64,000 bases of DNA from Methanocella arvoryzae MRE50 (GCF_000063445.1 NC_009464.1:2294001-2358000); one strand, 5' to 3'. Numbered from the stretch's first letter, positions 17,011 through 24,948 are shown. Made by a program: numbers and translations. Notes: generated from the sequence alone by a model not told the origin.

Positions 17011-17510
17011 CTGTTCTCTGACTCCTTGTTATTCTGGTCCGCCTGTATGGCTTCCGCCATCCTGGCGGCAGCTTCTTCCCGGGACATCATCTTAATCGCC
17101 TTGGGCGAGCAGACCTTGATACATTCAGGATCGCCCTGGCACATGTCGCACTTGACCATGATCTTCAGCCCTCTGCCGATATGCGGGATGGAGATCGGGC
17201 ACGCGTACATGCAGGACTTGCAGCCGACGCAGAGCATCTGGTCGATGGTTACGAACCCCGTCTGCCCGTTCTTCTTGCACGCCCCGGTGGGGCAGGCGGC
17301 CACGCACATAGGGTCCCTGCAGTGGTGACAGTGCACCCTGACAAAACCCCCGCTGGGGTCTTCCAGGACCTTGCACATCGATAGATTATAGTTGTACGTC
17401 CTGTATTTTTTAAAAGAACACGCCGTCATGCACTGTCTGCAGCCCGTACACAACGCGGGATCGTGGAGGATTATATCAGTCATAAGCTTCCCGGGGTGGC
17501 TTCTTAACAT
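17007..17510 (-). CDS. Polyferredoxin, CooF/HycB-like
   Basis: 167 residues with the four-cluster CooF/HycB pattern: CTGCRQCMTAC, CHHCRDPMCVAACPTGAC, CVGCKSCMYACP and CDMCQGDPECIKVCSP. It would pass electrons between a soluble donor and the membrane hydrogenase. The start at 17510 has GGTGA seven bases upstream; ATG at 17483 (MTDIILHDP) is a plausible alternative. First gene of the operon. A C-terminal helix (about 135-155) is rich in Ala, Glu and Arg. Confidence 0.82.
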   Translation of the reverse strand: MLRSHPGKLMTDIILHDPALCTGCRQCMTACSFKKYRTYNYNLSMCKVLEDPSGGFVRVHCHHCRDPMCVAACPTGACKKNGQTGFVTIDQMLCVGCKSCMYACPISIPHIGRGLKIMVKCDMCQGDPECIKVCSPKAIKMMSREEAAARMAEAIQADQNNKESENR

Positions 17511-17761
17511 CTTATTTTCACCGCTGGTATCATATATTTTCTCATGGGCCTGTTCCGCAGGCGGAATTAACGGCGTTAACCCATGGGCATGCCAGTTCCC
17601 CCGGCGCCCGCAGGCCAAAATAACCGGATTTTTCACGATCGGCTTGCCTAATCGTAATAATTTTTCCGCAGGAGGTAATGTTTATAAACAATTAGTAGTA
17701 ACTAGTCCTTCTAACTATAACACAGGGGTATATAGTATTAAATGGGCGAGGGTCAACTAAG
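17511..17761. promoter_or_regulatory. Divergent control region of both hydrogenase operons
   Basis: 251 bp separate the two operons. For the rightward operon a TATA-like GGTATATAGTATT near 17727-17739 predicts transcription starting almost at the ATG. For the leftward operon TTTATAAAC lies near 17680-17690 (read on the minus strand), giving a leader of about 145 nt. A GGAGGTAAT at about 17671-17679 on the plus strand is followed by no start codon in frame. No clear palindrome was seen. Confidence 0.4.
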
Positions 17762-18007
17762 ATGGTTAAGATACTTGTAGATAACAACGTATGTATCGGG
17801 TGTGGCCTGTGCGCGCACGATTGCCCCATGAAGGTCTACGCGATCAAAGACGGGCGATCAGTCGTCGTAAATCAGGATGACTGCATGCAGTGCCTGTCAT
17901 GTCATGAGGTATGTCCTTCCAATGCCATCGAGCACCAGGACATCTACTTATCCAGGAGACTGTACGTCGATCTCGAGGTATGTTCTATGCTGCGGAGGTT
18001 CATTTAA
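17762..18007 (+). CDS. Ferredoxin, 2x[4Fe-4S]
   Basis: 81 residues with two cluster motifs, CIGCGLCAHDCP and CMQCLSCHEVCP. It heads the soluble hydrogenase operon and is the obvious electron partner of that enzyme. The C-terminal residues (MLRRFI) are encoded inside the first unit of a 43-bp tandem repeat, so the end of the protein may have been altered by that duplication. Confidence 0.85.
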   Translation: MVKILVDNNVCIGCGLCAHDCPMKVYAIKDGRSVVVNQDDCMQCLSCHEVCPSNAIEHQDIYLSRRLYVDLEVCSMLRRFI

Positions 18008-18076
18008 TGATGTTGACATCTGCATTCACCTCCTGCGGAGGTTCATTTGATGATCTCAACATTTGCATTCACCTCC
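17991..18076. repeat. 43-bp tandem direct repeat, two units
   Basis: Units 17991-18033 and 18034-18076 match except at a few positions. Each unit starts TGCGGAGGTTCATTT and ends TTCACCTCC, so each has a GGAGGT and its complement ACCTCC about 30 bases apart. Unit 1 overlaps the ferredoxin stop; unit 2 ends just before the AGGAGGT Shine-Dalgarno site of the V4R gene (18079-18085). The ACCTCC copies could pair with that site in the mRNA. Confidence 0.8.
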
Positions 18077-18093
18077 GAAGGAGGTTTAACTGA
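18007..18093 (+). CDS. Possible 28-residue leader peptide in the tandem repeat
   Basis: An ATG overlapping the ferredoxin stop (TAATG), with GGAGGT seven bases upstream, opens a 28-codon frame. Its TGA overlaps the ATG of the V4R gene (TGATG). The spacing is ideal for translational coupling, but composition gives no sign of selection and the frame may simply reflect the repeat. Low confidence as a gene. Confidence 0.25.
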   Translation: MMLTSAFTSCGGSFDDLNICIHLRRRFN

Positions 18094-18620
18094 TGTCTCA
18101 GGTTGCGATAGTCAAGCCGGAGGAGCTGCCTCTCCAGTGTGAAGGCAATATTACCGACTACGAAGAAGCCCTGCACGGGCTGATGGTACTGAACGCGACT
18201 ATCATTCGGTCGCTCGAAGAGATCGCCAGAGGCGGCGCTAACGCCGTGGTATACCGGGCCGGCATGAAGATGGGCCACGAGACCGCGAAGTACTTCCCCA
18301 AGACCGATAACGTGGAGAAGGCGCTGAAGGAGCTCTCCGACATCCTCGGCAGGCAGTACAACTTCGAGCTGTGGAAGCCCAAGGACAAGGACAGCTATAT
18401 CATCACCGAGAACGGCGAGACCTTCATCTACCTCGTGTTCCGGGACTGCCTCGTCAGGCAGACGCTGCGCCGGGAAGGCATGGCCCAGAAGGGACCGCTA
18501 TGCCAGAGCCTCTATGGCTACATGGTGGGCGCGGTCGAGGAGATCACGGGCAAGCGCGGCAAGCTGGAAATCGTCCACGTAGGTCCCAACACCTGCCTGA
18601 AAAAGCTGATTCTGAGGTGA
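18093..18620 (+). CDS. V4R (4-vinyl reductase-like) domain protein
   Basis: 175 residues. The C-terminal half looks like the V4R small-molecule-binding domain: GMAQKGPLCQSLYGYMVGAV, then EIVHVGPNTCLKKL, with Cys at 119, 137 and 168. V4R domains occur in sensors of hydrocarbons and in bacteriochlorophyll and tetrapyrrole proteins; here the ligand is unknown. An AGGAGGT site precedes the ATG by eight bases. Its place between a ferredoxin and the hydrogenase subunits suggests a sensory or assembly role. Confidence 0.72.
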   Translation: MSQVAIVKPEELPLQCEGNITDYEEALHGLMVLNATIIRSLEEIARGGANAVVYRAGMKMGHETAKYFPKTDNVEKALKELSDILGRQYNFELWKPKDKDSYIITENGETFIYLVFRDCLVRQTLRREGMAQKGPLCQSLYGYMVGAVEEITGKRGKLEIVHVGPNTCLKKLILR

Positions 18621-18624
18621 TCGA

Positions 18625-19545
18625 GTGATCAAGCTTGCTACCGAGCCGCTGGCCTCCTGCGCCGGCTGCCACATGTCGCTGCTCGACCTCCACGAGGACC
18701 TGCTCGAGCTGCTCAACAAAGTAGAGATCGTCTACTCGCCCATCCTGATGGACGTCAAGGAGCCCCCCGAGGACATCGACATCGCCATCATCGGCGGAGC
18801 CATCCGCAACAAGGAAAACATGGAGAGGGTCAAGAAGCTGCGGCAGCGCGCCAAAACCGTCATCGCTTTCGGCACCTGCGCCTGCTACGGCGGCGTCTCC
18901 GGCCTGTCCATCCTGCACAGCAGGGACGAGATCCTGAACGGCGTCTACACGAACCGGCAGGGCACGACCACCAACGTCATCCCGAACCAGGACATCCCCG
19001 ACCTCTTATACCGCGGCTACGCCGTCGGCGACGTCATCAAAGTCGACTACTACATCACCGGCTGCCCGCCCAAGGAGTTCTTCCTGCGCCAGATCCTGCT
19101 TCCCCTCATAGAGGGCAGAATACCTGACCTGCAGAAGAAGTCGGTCTGCTCCGAGTGCGACCGGGAAATGGTCCTGGTCAAAGACTGGAAGATCAAGCGC
19201 AGGTACGAGGGCGTGCCCGAGGAAAAGACCTGCCTGCTGGGCCAGGGCTACATCTGCCTGGGCTCGGTGACCTTCGGCCGGTGCCACGCTCTCTGCACCC
19301 ATCACGGTATCCCCTGCCACGGATGCGGCGGACCGTCGCTGGACGTGCTCAGAGAGCCGTGCAGGGACATCTACAACACGCTGGTCATGCGCATCCAGCA
19401 CCTGACGGAATTACCCCAGCAGGAGATCGAGAAGGAACTGTACGACATTCCTCATACCGTATACCCCTTCGTCATGGGCAGCAAGATCATGGAGAACAAA
19501 TCTGTCTCTAAGATTCCCGACATCATCAAGGAGAGACACCTATGA
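18625..19545 (+). CDS. [NiFe] hydrogenase small subunit, MvhG/FrhG-like
   Basis: 306 residues. The N-terminal flavodoxin-like part has the proximal cluster Cys residues (SCAGCHMS, GTCACYGG, TGCPPKE). The C-terminal part has CSECDRE, the series CLLGQGYICLGSVTFGRC and CHGCGGP for two more [4Fe-4S] clusters, as in group 3 F420- or Hdr-linked enzymes. GTG start with GAGGTGA four bases upstream. Neither MvhD nor FrhB is in the operon; the ferredoxin gene takes their place. ATGA overlap with the large subunit. Confidence 0.87.
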   Translation: MIKLATEPLASCAGCHMSLLDLHEDLLELLNKVEIVYSPILMDVKEPPEDIDIAIIGGAIRNKENMERVKKLRQRAKTVIAFGTCACYGGVSGLSILHSRDEILNGVYTNRQGTTTNVIPNQDIPDLLYRGYAVGDVIKVDYYITGCPPKEFFLRQILLPLIEGRIPDLQKKSVCSECDREMVLVKDWKIKRRYEGVPEEKTCLLGQGYICLGSVTFGRCHALCTHHGIPCHGCGGPSLDVLREPCRDIYNTLVMRIQHLTELPQQEIEKELYDIPHTVYPFVMGSKIMENKSVSKIPDIIKERHL

Positions 19546-20945
19546 AGAAGATCACCATTCACCCCATCACCAGAATAGAGGGCCATGCCAGCGTAACGGT
19601 CCAGCTCGACGACAAAGGCGAGGTGGCGGACGCCCACTTCCACGCGACCGAGCTCAGGGGCTTCGAAAAGTTCCTGGAGGGCGCGGCCATCGAGGAAGCG
19701 CCCAGGATCACCCCCCGGATTTGCGGCATCTGCCCCACAGTGCACCACCTCGCCGCCGCCAAGGCAGTAGACGAGGTCTTCGGCGCCACGATCCCGGAAG
19801 CGGCTTACAAGATGAGGGAGCTTCTCATCGCGGGCCAGCTTATCAGTTCGCACTACTTACACCTGTTCATGCTTAGCATGCCCGACTACCTGCTGGAAGG
19901 GGCGACCCCCGCGACGAGGAACGTCGCCGGCCTGGCCAAGGCCAATCCGGACCTCGCCCGCATGGCTATCGAGGCCCGCAAGATCGGCCAGCGCATCACC
20001 GAAGAGGCGGGAGGCAAGCCCATACACCCGGTATCGGCCATACCCGGCGGCATGTCCTTCTCGCTGACAGAGCAGAAACGGGCCGAACTTGAGGCATACG
20101 CTAAGCGCTCCCTCGAGATCGCCGTGGCTGCCTGGAACCTGGTCAACGGAGAGTTCGACAGGAAAGCGGACTTCGTCAAGACGCTGGGCGTGGTGCAGAC
20201 GGACTTCATCGGCATGACTTCGGGCGGCAAGTTCGAGACCTACGACGGCCCCATCCGCATGATGGACGCGAACGGCGGCAGCCTGGGCGAGTTCCAGGCG
20301 AAGGACTACTCCTCCCACATAGAGGAGTACGCTGAGCCGTACTCTTACATGAAATTCACCAAACTCAAGTCCGGCAGCGGCTTCTACCGTGTCGGCCCGC
20401 TGGCCCGTGTCAACGTGGCCGACTCCATGGGCTACCCGGAGGCCGACAAAATGCTGGCCGAGTTCCGGGCGAAGTACGGGAGGGCGCCACAGCAGCCTGC
20501 CCTGTACAACCTTGCCCGGATCATCGAGGTCGCCGCAGCCAGCGAGCGCGCGCTCGCACTGCTGCAGGACAGGGCGATCACGGACAAGAACGTGCGCAAC
20601 CCTGTCGCCGGCATCAAAAACACCCGGGGCGTGGGCATCGTGGAAGCGACCAGAGGCACGCTCATCCACGACTACACCGTAAACGACAAGGGATTCATCA
20701 CCAGCGCCAACCTGATCGTGGCGACCGGCCACAACAACCGGGCCATCGACAGGGGCGTCTTCGAAACGGCGAAGAAGTACATCCACGGCGACGCCGACGA
20801 GGCCACTCTGAACAAGATAGAGATGCTCGTCCGCGCCTACGACCCGTGTGTCTCCTGCGCCACCCATGCCATCGGGCGAATGCCTATCATCCTGAGCTTA
20901 TTCGATAGCGAGGGTAACGTTATACGTGAGGTTAAGCGATGCTAA
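19542..20945 (+). CDS. [NiFe] hydrogenase large subunit, MvhA-like
   Basis: 467 residues. L1 motif RICGICPTVHH (C61, C64) and L2 motif DPCVSCATH (C436, C439, H442) supply all four nickel ligands, so the enzyme should be catalytic. A 25-residue tail follows H442, the usual cleavage point, and would need a maturation peptidase; none is encoded in the window. It overlaps the roadblock gene by seven bases, a strong sign of coupled expression. Confidence 0.88.
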   Translation: MKKITIHPITRIEGHASVTVQLDDKGEVADAHFHATELRGFEKFLEGAAIEEAPRITPRICGICPTVHHLAAAKAVDEVFGATIPEAAYKMRELLIAGQLISSHYLHLFMLSMPDYLLEGATPATRNVAGLAKANPDLARMAIEARKIGQRITEEAGGKPIHPVSAIPGGMSFSLTEQKRAELEAYAKRSLEIAVAAWNLVNGEFDRKADFVKTLGVVQTDFIGMTSGGKFETYDGPIRMMDANGGSLGEFQAKDYSSHIEEYAEPYSYMKFTKLKSGSGFYRVGPLARVNVADSMGYPEADKMLAEFRAKYGRAPQQPALYNLARIIEVAAASERALALLQDRAITDKNVRNPVAGIKNTRGVGIVEATRGTLIHDYTVNDKGFITSANLIVATGHNNRAIDRGVFETAKKYIHGDADEATLNKIEMLVRAYDPCVSCATHAIGRMPIILSLFDSEGNVIREVKRC

Positions 20946-21286
20946 AGCGGATATTAAGCGATCTGGTAAAAGTTGAGGGAGTGTCGGCAGCAGCTATAGT
21001 AGGCAGAGACGGGTTCATCATCGAGCACGTCTCCAACATACAGATGGACGTCGACGCGCTGGGCGCCATGGCGTCGACCAGCGTCGGTACTTCGGAAGCC
21101 ATGGGCATAGAGCTGAGCAAAGGCAACTTCGAGCAGGTGCTCGTCGAGCTGGAAAAGGGGCCCATCATGCTCTCCCTGGTCACGGGCAACGAGATCCTGG
21201 CCATCGTCGCAGAGCCGGGCTCCAACCTCGGCCGCATTCGGTACGAGGTCAAGAAAAACAAGGACAGAATTGCAGCTGCACTCTAA
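20939..21286 (+). CDS. Roadblock/LC7 domain protein
   Basis: 115 residues, a single roadblock fold: LSDLVKVEGVSAAAIVGRDG, then the central helix with MASTSVGTSEAMG and a closing helix. These proteins dimerise and bind Ras-like GTPases (MglB with MglA) or motor and kinase scaffolds. No GTPase is encoded nearby; the only nucleotide-binding partner in the operon is the MinD-like ATPase. Start overlaps the hydrogenase gene. Confidence 0.83.
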   Translation: MLKRILSDLVKVEGVSAAAIVGRDGFIIEHVSNIQMDVDALGAMASTSVGTSEAMGIELSKGNFEQVLVELEKGPIMLSLVTGNEILAIVAEPGSNLGRIRYEVKKNKDRIAAAL

Positions 21287-21305
21287 CTGAAGCGGTGAAC
21301 AGGCA

Positions 21306-22046
21306 TTGAAGCTACCGACAGGCGCCCGCCTGGCAGAATCAGAGGCAAGCGTAGCTGACCTGCTCAAGCAGTACGGCCTGAACTTCAAAGGCTCGATCAA
21401 CGTGCACAGCGCGAGCCACGGCCTCGGCGGCGACGGCTTCATCCTGATGGACAACGGCACAGTGCTGGCCGCAGCCTACTCGATGCTGCGCATCACCCTG
21501 TACCAGTTCAGCGCCATCGAGCGCATGATGGCACTGCCCGGGGTGCGCTCCGAGATCGTCAGCCTCACCGATGAAGAGATCCGTAAAATCGTGGCTGAGA
21601 ACCAGCACGCGGCCATCGTCTCGCCAGAAAACGGAGCTCCGGCGACAGCCCCGGCACAGGGAACCGCCACAGGCCCCGCTACACCGGAGGCACAGGAAGC
21701 CAGCGGCCCTGCAAGCTACGAACAACTGGTCTCGGCCTTCGCCGCCATCCCGGGAGTCATCGGCTCCGCGCTCGTCGCCGAAGGCTTCCCCGTATACCAG
21801 CAGGGAAACGACGTCGACTTCGAGCACGTCGCCGCCGCCACCGAGGACATGGTCCGGGCAGGCACCCGCATCGCGGGAGAACTGCAGCTGGGAGAGACCG
21901 GGCAGATCATCCTCGAAACGCCGGACTACAAGGTCATCATAGCGCCGGTAAGCGACATGTTCCTGTGCGTGCTCGCGAGGGCCGACACAAATCTCGGCCT
22001 GATCCGGCTGAACATCAGGAACGCCCAGCGCATCAGGGACGATTGA
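21306..22046 (+). CDS. DUF2226-like plus roadblock two-part protein
   Basis: 246 residues from a TTG start. The first 100 residues resemble the start of the next protein (both open with LP.G and a substrate-display-like beta fold). An Ala/Pro/Thr linker (about 103-130) leads to a second roadblock-like domain (YEQLVSAFAAIPGVIGSALVAEGFPV at about 134, then VAAATEDMVRAG). Two roadblock proteins side by side suggests a heterodimer. Function is unknown; the DUF2226 assignment is tentative. Confidence 0.65.
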   Translation: MKLPTGARLAESEASVADLLKQYGLNFKGSINVHSASHGLGGDGFILMDNGTVLAAAYSMLRITLYQFSAIERMMALPGVRSEIVSLTDEEIRKIVAENQHAAIVSPENGAPATAPAQGTATGPATPEAQEASGPASYEQLVSAFAAIPGVIGSALVAEGFPVYQQGNDVDFEHVAAATEDMVRAGTRIAGELQLGETGQIILETPDYKVIIAPVSDMFLCVLARADTNLGLIRLNIRNAQRIRDD

Positions 22047-22047
22047 C

Positions 22048-23112
22048 ATGCAGCTGCCACGAGGGACACTTGAGAAAAGCTTCCGGGGCCCGGGCACCCT
22101 GGCCTCCGTCGCGGAGGGCATCGCTAAAGATAGCCTGACAGGATACCTGCGGGTATCCATCCTCTCGGACAACGTCAGCGAATGCGTGGCCGTCTACCTG
22201 TCCGGCAAGCCAGTCATGTCCTTCACATCGGCTGCGGGCGACGACCTGCCTGACCCCGGCATGGCAAGGATTAAGGAATCTATTCAGCAGCCCGACTGTT
22301 TAATCGAGATTTGTAAGCTGGGCATAAACCAGGTAGCCCTTATACAGGAACTATACGGTGATTTCGCCTGTGGAGAGCCTCTTCCTCCCCGGCAGAACCA
22401 GGCAGCCCCACCGGCACCTCCGCAGGCCCCGCCCCGGCCTGCCCCGATCGCCCCGGCAGCCACCAGCCCTGCAGCAGCCCGCTTCGTCAAGCCAGAGATC
22501 AGAGGCCGGTTCGTCCGGTCCGAAAGGCTCGATGACCTCCGTGAATACTGCCAGCGCTACCCGGATGACACCGGCCACCTTCTCTTCATCGCCGACGACA
22601 CGAAAGAGGAACACCACGCCATCATCGCAGCCGGCCGCATCGAAGCCGTATACGACGATCGAGGCATCGTCCCGGGAGTGCCGGACTGGCTGGACGGCGT
22701 CCCGGGCATCGCCGAATTCTACGCTGTAGAGCCAGGCGTGCTAACCTCCGTGCTGGTACGGTCCCTCAAGAGCGTACAGGACACTGCCGCCCAAAAGCAC
22801 CAGGCAGCGAGCCATTCGATAGCCTCCGCCGTGCCCAAAAAGCCCCTCGCGGCAGCCCCGCCTGTTCCAGCTCCGAACCGGCAGCCAGCTATCGGAATAC
22901 CGGCGAAAGCCATCCTTGAGAAGACCAGGCATCCCGCCGAGGCAGCGCCTGCTGTTGAGGACGACATCAGCCGGACAGTGGACGAGCTCAGCAGGTCCAT
23001 GGACGACGACATCGCCATGGTACGGAAGGTCGAGCAGGACTTCGCCCAGCACGCGGACGAGCTGCTGGAAAAGCTGGACCTCGGCCACCTGCGCAAGTAC
23101 CGGAGGAATTAG
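22048..23112 (+). CDS. DUF2226-like protein with Pro/Ala linkers and C-terminal helix
   Basis: 354 residues: N-terminal domain (1-110) like archaeal DUF2226 proteins, a Pro/Ala-rich linker, a second alpha-beta domain (about 150-245), another linker, and a charged helical C-terminus (about 295-350) likely to form a coiled coil. No catalytic motif is visible. The modular, linker-rich build suggests a scaffold that joins the roadblock proteins to other partners; this is inference. Confidence 0.6.
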   Translation: MQLPRGTLEKSFRGPGTLASVAEGIAKDSLTGYLRVSILSDNVSECVAVYLSGKPVMSFTSAAGDDLPDPGMARIKESIQQPDCLIEICKLGINQVALIQELYGDFACGEPLPPRQNQAAPPAPPQAPPRPAPIAPAATSPAAARFVKPEIRGRFVRSERLDDLREYCQRYPDDTGHLLFIADDTKEEHHAIIAAGRIEAVYDDRGIVPGVPDWLDGVPGIAEFYAVEPGVLTSVLVRSLKSVQDTAAQKHQAASHSIASAVPKKPLAAAPPVPAPNRQPAIGIPAKAILEKTRHPAEAAPAVEDDISRTVDELSRSMDDDIAMVRKVEQDFAQHADELLEKLDLGHLRKYRRN

Positions 23113-23124
23113 GGGAGAGCCGCA

Positions 23125-23838
23125 ATGTCCAGCATCAGCACCATTCTCAGAGAATCAATCACCTTCGCCTGCAGCCACGAGGGCTACGATCAGTTCTGCG
23201 CCGCGGGGTACGGGGAAAGCACCTTCGCCCGGGACGACGGCACGCCCGACCTGCACGGCCTGACCTCCGCGCTGCTCAACGTCTTCCCTCCGGAGAAAGC
23301 GTCAGTCATCGCGGGCGACTTCGGCAGGAGGCTGCGCAGCATGTCCACCAGCGACGACGAAACCGGGGAAGACGTGTTTGTCCGGTACTTCAACACCCCG
23401 TCCGGCGAAGTCAAAGGCCTGATCATCGAGGCCCGCCGGGTCCGGGAAGCGATGGGCAAAGAGCTGGTGGACTACGGCCACGAAGGCCTGAAAATAGACA
23501 CCGTCGATCCTATAGAGAGGGAGATCGCCGGGTTCGTCTACGGCCGGAACTCCTTCACCAGCCTGGACATCCTGGACTTCACAAGGTACCTGAAGAGCAA
23601 AGAATATAGCTTCCAGGAGAATATAGTACTAGAGAAAGTATACGAAAAAATAGAGCAGAGGAGGAAAGAGGAGAGAATCGTCCTTGAACAAAGGATTGCC
23701 GGATTTATATCGAAAAATCCTGCTCCGAACGACTCCGAACTTTCCTCGTTCGTGGAAGGGCTCAAGGATCTGTGCATCGCCAGCGACCGACAGGAAGTGC
23801 TGCGCATGATCCGGTACGAGCAGCTTCGCCGCGGATAA
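23125..23838 (+). CDS. Uncharacterised protein of the hydrogenase-roadblock operon
   Basis: 237 residues, mostly helical and highly charged in the second half, with runs such as IEQRRKEERIVLEQR, so a coiled coil is probable. No membrane segment, Cys motif or nucleotide-binding loop was seen. I do not recognise the family. It starts 12 bp after the preceding gene and is followed by 69 bp, the largest gap within the operon from the roadblock genes onward, before the MinD-like gene. Confidence 0.6.
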   Translation: MSSISTILRESITFACSHEGYDQFCAAGYGESTFARDDGTPDLHGLTSALLNVFPPEKASVIAGDFGRRLRSMSTSDDETGEDVFVRYFNTPSGEVKGLIIEARRVREAMGKELVDYGHEGLKIDTVDPIEREIAGFVYGRNSFTSLDILDFTRYLKSKEYSFQENIVLEKVYEKIEQRRKEERIVLEQRIAGFISKNPAPNDSELSSFVEGLKDLCIASDRQEVLRMIRYEQLRRG

Positions 23839-23907
23839 ATGTGATAATCATCAATCGATCGAATGAATGACGTCCGCTTTAGAGAGGCGGGCGGAGGTAA
23901 CGGGTGA

Positions 23908-24708
23908 GTGACTGAAATGACAAAAGTATACACAATCGCTTCGGGAAAAGGCGGTACAGGCAAGACGATGACGACGGTGAACCTCGGCACGTCCCTGGCC
24001 ATGCTCGGCAAGCGCACCATCGTGCTGGACGCCGACATCGGCATGGCCAACCTCGGCCTGGTCCTGGGGCTGGAAAAAAGCAAGATCACGCTGCACGAGG
24101 TGCTCGCGGGCAAGGCCGACATTTCCCAGGCCGTCTACGAGCTGCCCACCGGCCTGAAGGTCGTCCCCAGCGGCATATCGCTGCAGGGCTTCCAGAACGC
24201 AGACCCGGACCGGCTGCAGTTCGTGATGAGCAAGCTGGTCGCGGACGCCGATTATATCCTCATAGATGCCCCCGCGGGCATCAGCAAGGACGGCGTGATA
24301 CCGCTGGCCATAGCCGACGAAGTTTTACTCGTGGTCAACCCCGAGCTGTCCTCCATGGCAGACGCGGTCAAGACCAAGGTGCTCACCGAGATGGTGGGCG
24401 GCGCCATCGGCGGCATCATCCTCAACAGGGCGTCCGCGGAGAAAACCGAGCTGACCGCCCAGAAGATAGGAGACATCATGGGCGTCAAGGTGCTCGAGGT
24501 CATCCCCGAGGACCCAAGCGTCAGAAGAGCTGCAGCCTTCAAGACTCCCGTAGTCGTGAAGTACCCGGACAGCTCCGCTGCCATCGCCTACAGGCGCCTC
24601 GCCGGCAAGATCGCAGGATCGAAGACCGTGGAACCGCTGCAAGCCTCCGGACAGAAACGCGAAGGTTTCATCGACAGGCTGGCAAGATCACTGTTCAAGG
24701 GGGTTTAA
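23908..24708 (+). CDS. MinD/ParA-family ATPase
   Basis: About 266 residues. The deviant Walker A motif GKGGTGKT with its signature first Lys, switch I VLDADIGMANLG and Walker B YILIDAPAG are all present. Such ATPases dimerise on ATP and position protein complexes at membranes or nucleoids. The C-terminal REGFIDRLARSLFKGV is amphipathic, as in MinD membrane-targeting helices. The start is GTG at 23908 (after GGAGGT) or ATG at 23917 (after GGTGA). No MinC, MinE or chemotaxis gene lies nearby. Confidence 0.85.
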   Translation: MTEMTKVYTIASGKGGTGKTMTTVNLGTSLAMLGKRTIVLDADIGMANLGLVLGLEKSKITLHEVLAGKADISQAVYELPTGLKVVPSGISLQGFQNADPDRLQFVMSKLVADADYILIDAPAGISKDGVIPLAIADEVLLVVNPELSSMADAVKTKVLTEMVGGAIGGIILNRASAEKTELTAQKIGDIMGVKVLEVIPEDPSVRRAAAFKTPVVVKYPDSSAAIAYRRLAGKIAGSKTVEPLQASGQKREGFIDRLARSLFKGV

Positions 24709-24711
24709 AAC

Positions 24712-24915
24712 GTGGACGAACTGTACCTGGAACTAATCATCGCAATGCTCATCGTCGGCTTGTTCGCCTGCTTCCTCATCATGTACGTGATGTACGCGAG
24801 GATCAGGCAACTGGTAGCCGAGTTGAGAGTGCTGAAAAACCGTGTGGAAGTCACTGACGAAGAGCTGACCAAGCTGGCGGATGACATCGAAGAATTCAAG
24901 AAATTGAAATTCTGA
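24712..24915 (+). CDS. Small single-helix membrane protein with coiled coil
   Basis: 67 residues, GTG start, three bases after the MinD-like gene. One transmembrane helix (about 7-28) is followed by a heptad-rich charged segment to the C-terminus (ELRVLKNRVEVTDEELTKL). It could be the membrane receptor or activator for the MinD-like ATPase. No family recognised. A terminator hairpin follows. Confidence 0.6.
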   Translation: MDELYLELIIAMLIVGLFACFLIMYVMYARIRQLVAELRVLKNRVEVTDEELTKLADDIEEFKKLKF

Positions 24916-24948
24916 GCCTTCGGCTCCCTCCGCCCACTTTTATTTTTA
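24914..24948 (+). terminator. Terminator after the hydrogenase-MinD operon
   Basis: GAGCC-TTC-GGCTC hairpin at 24914-24926, overlapping the last stop codon, followed within 15 bases by a T-rich run. Confidence 0.5.
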
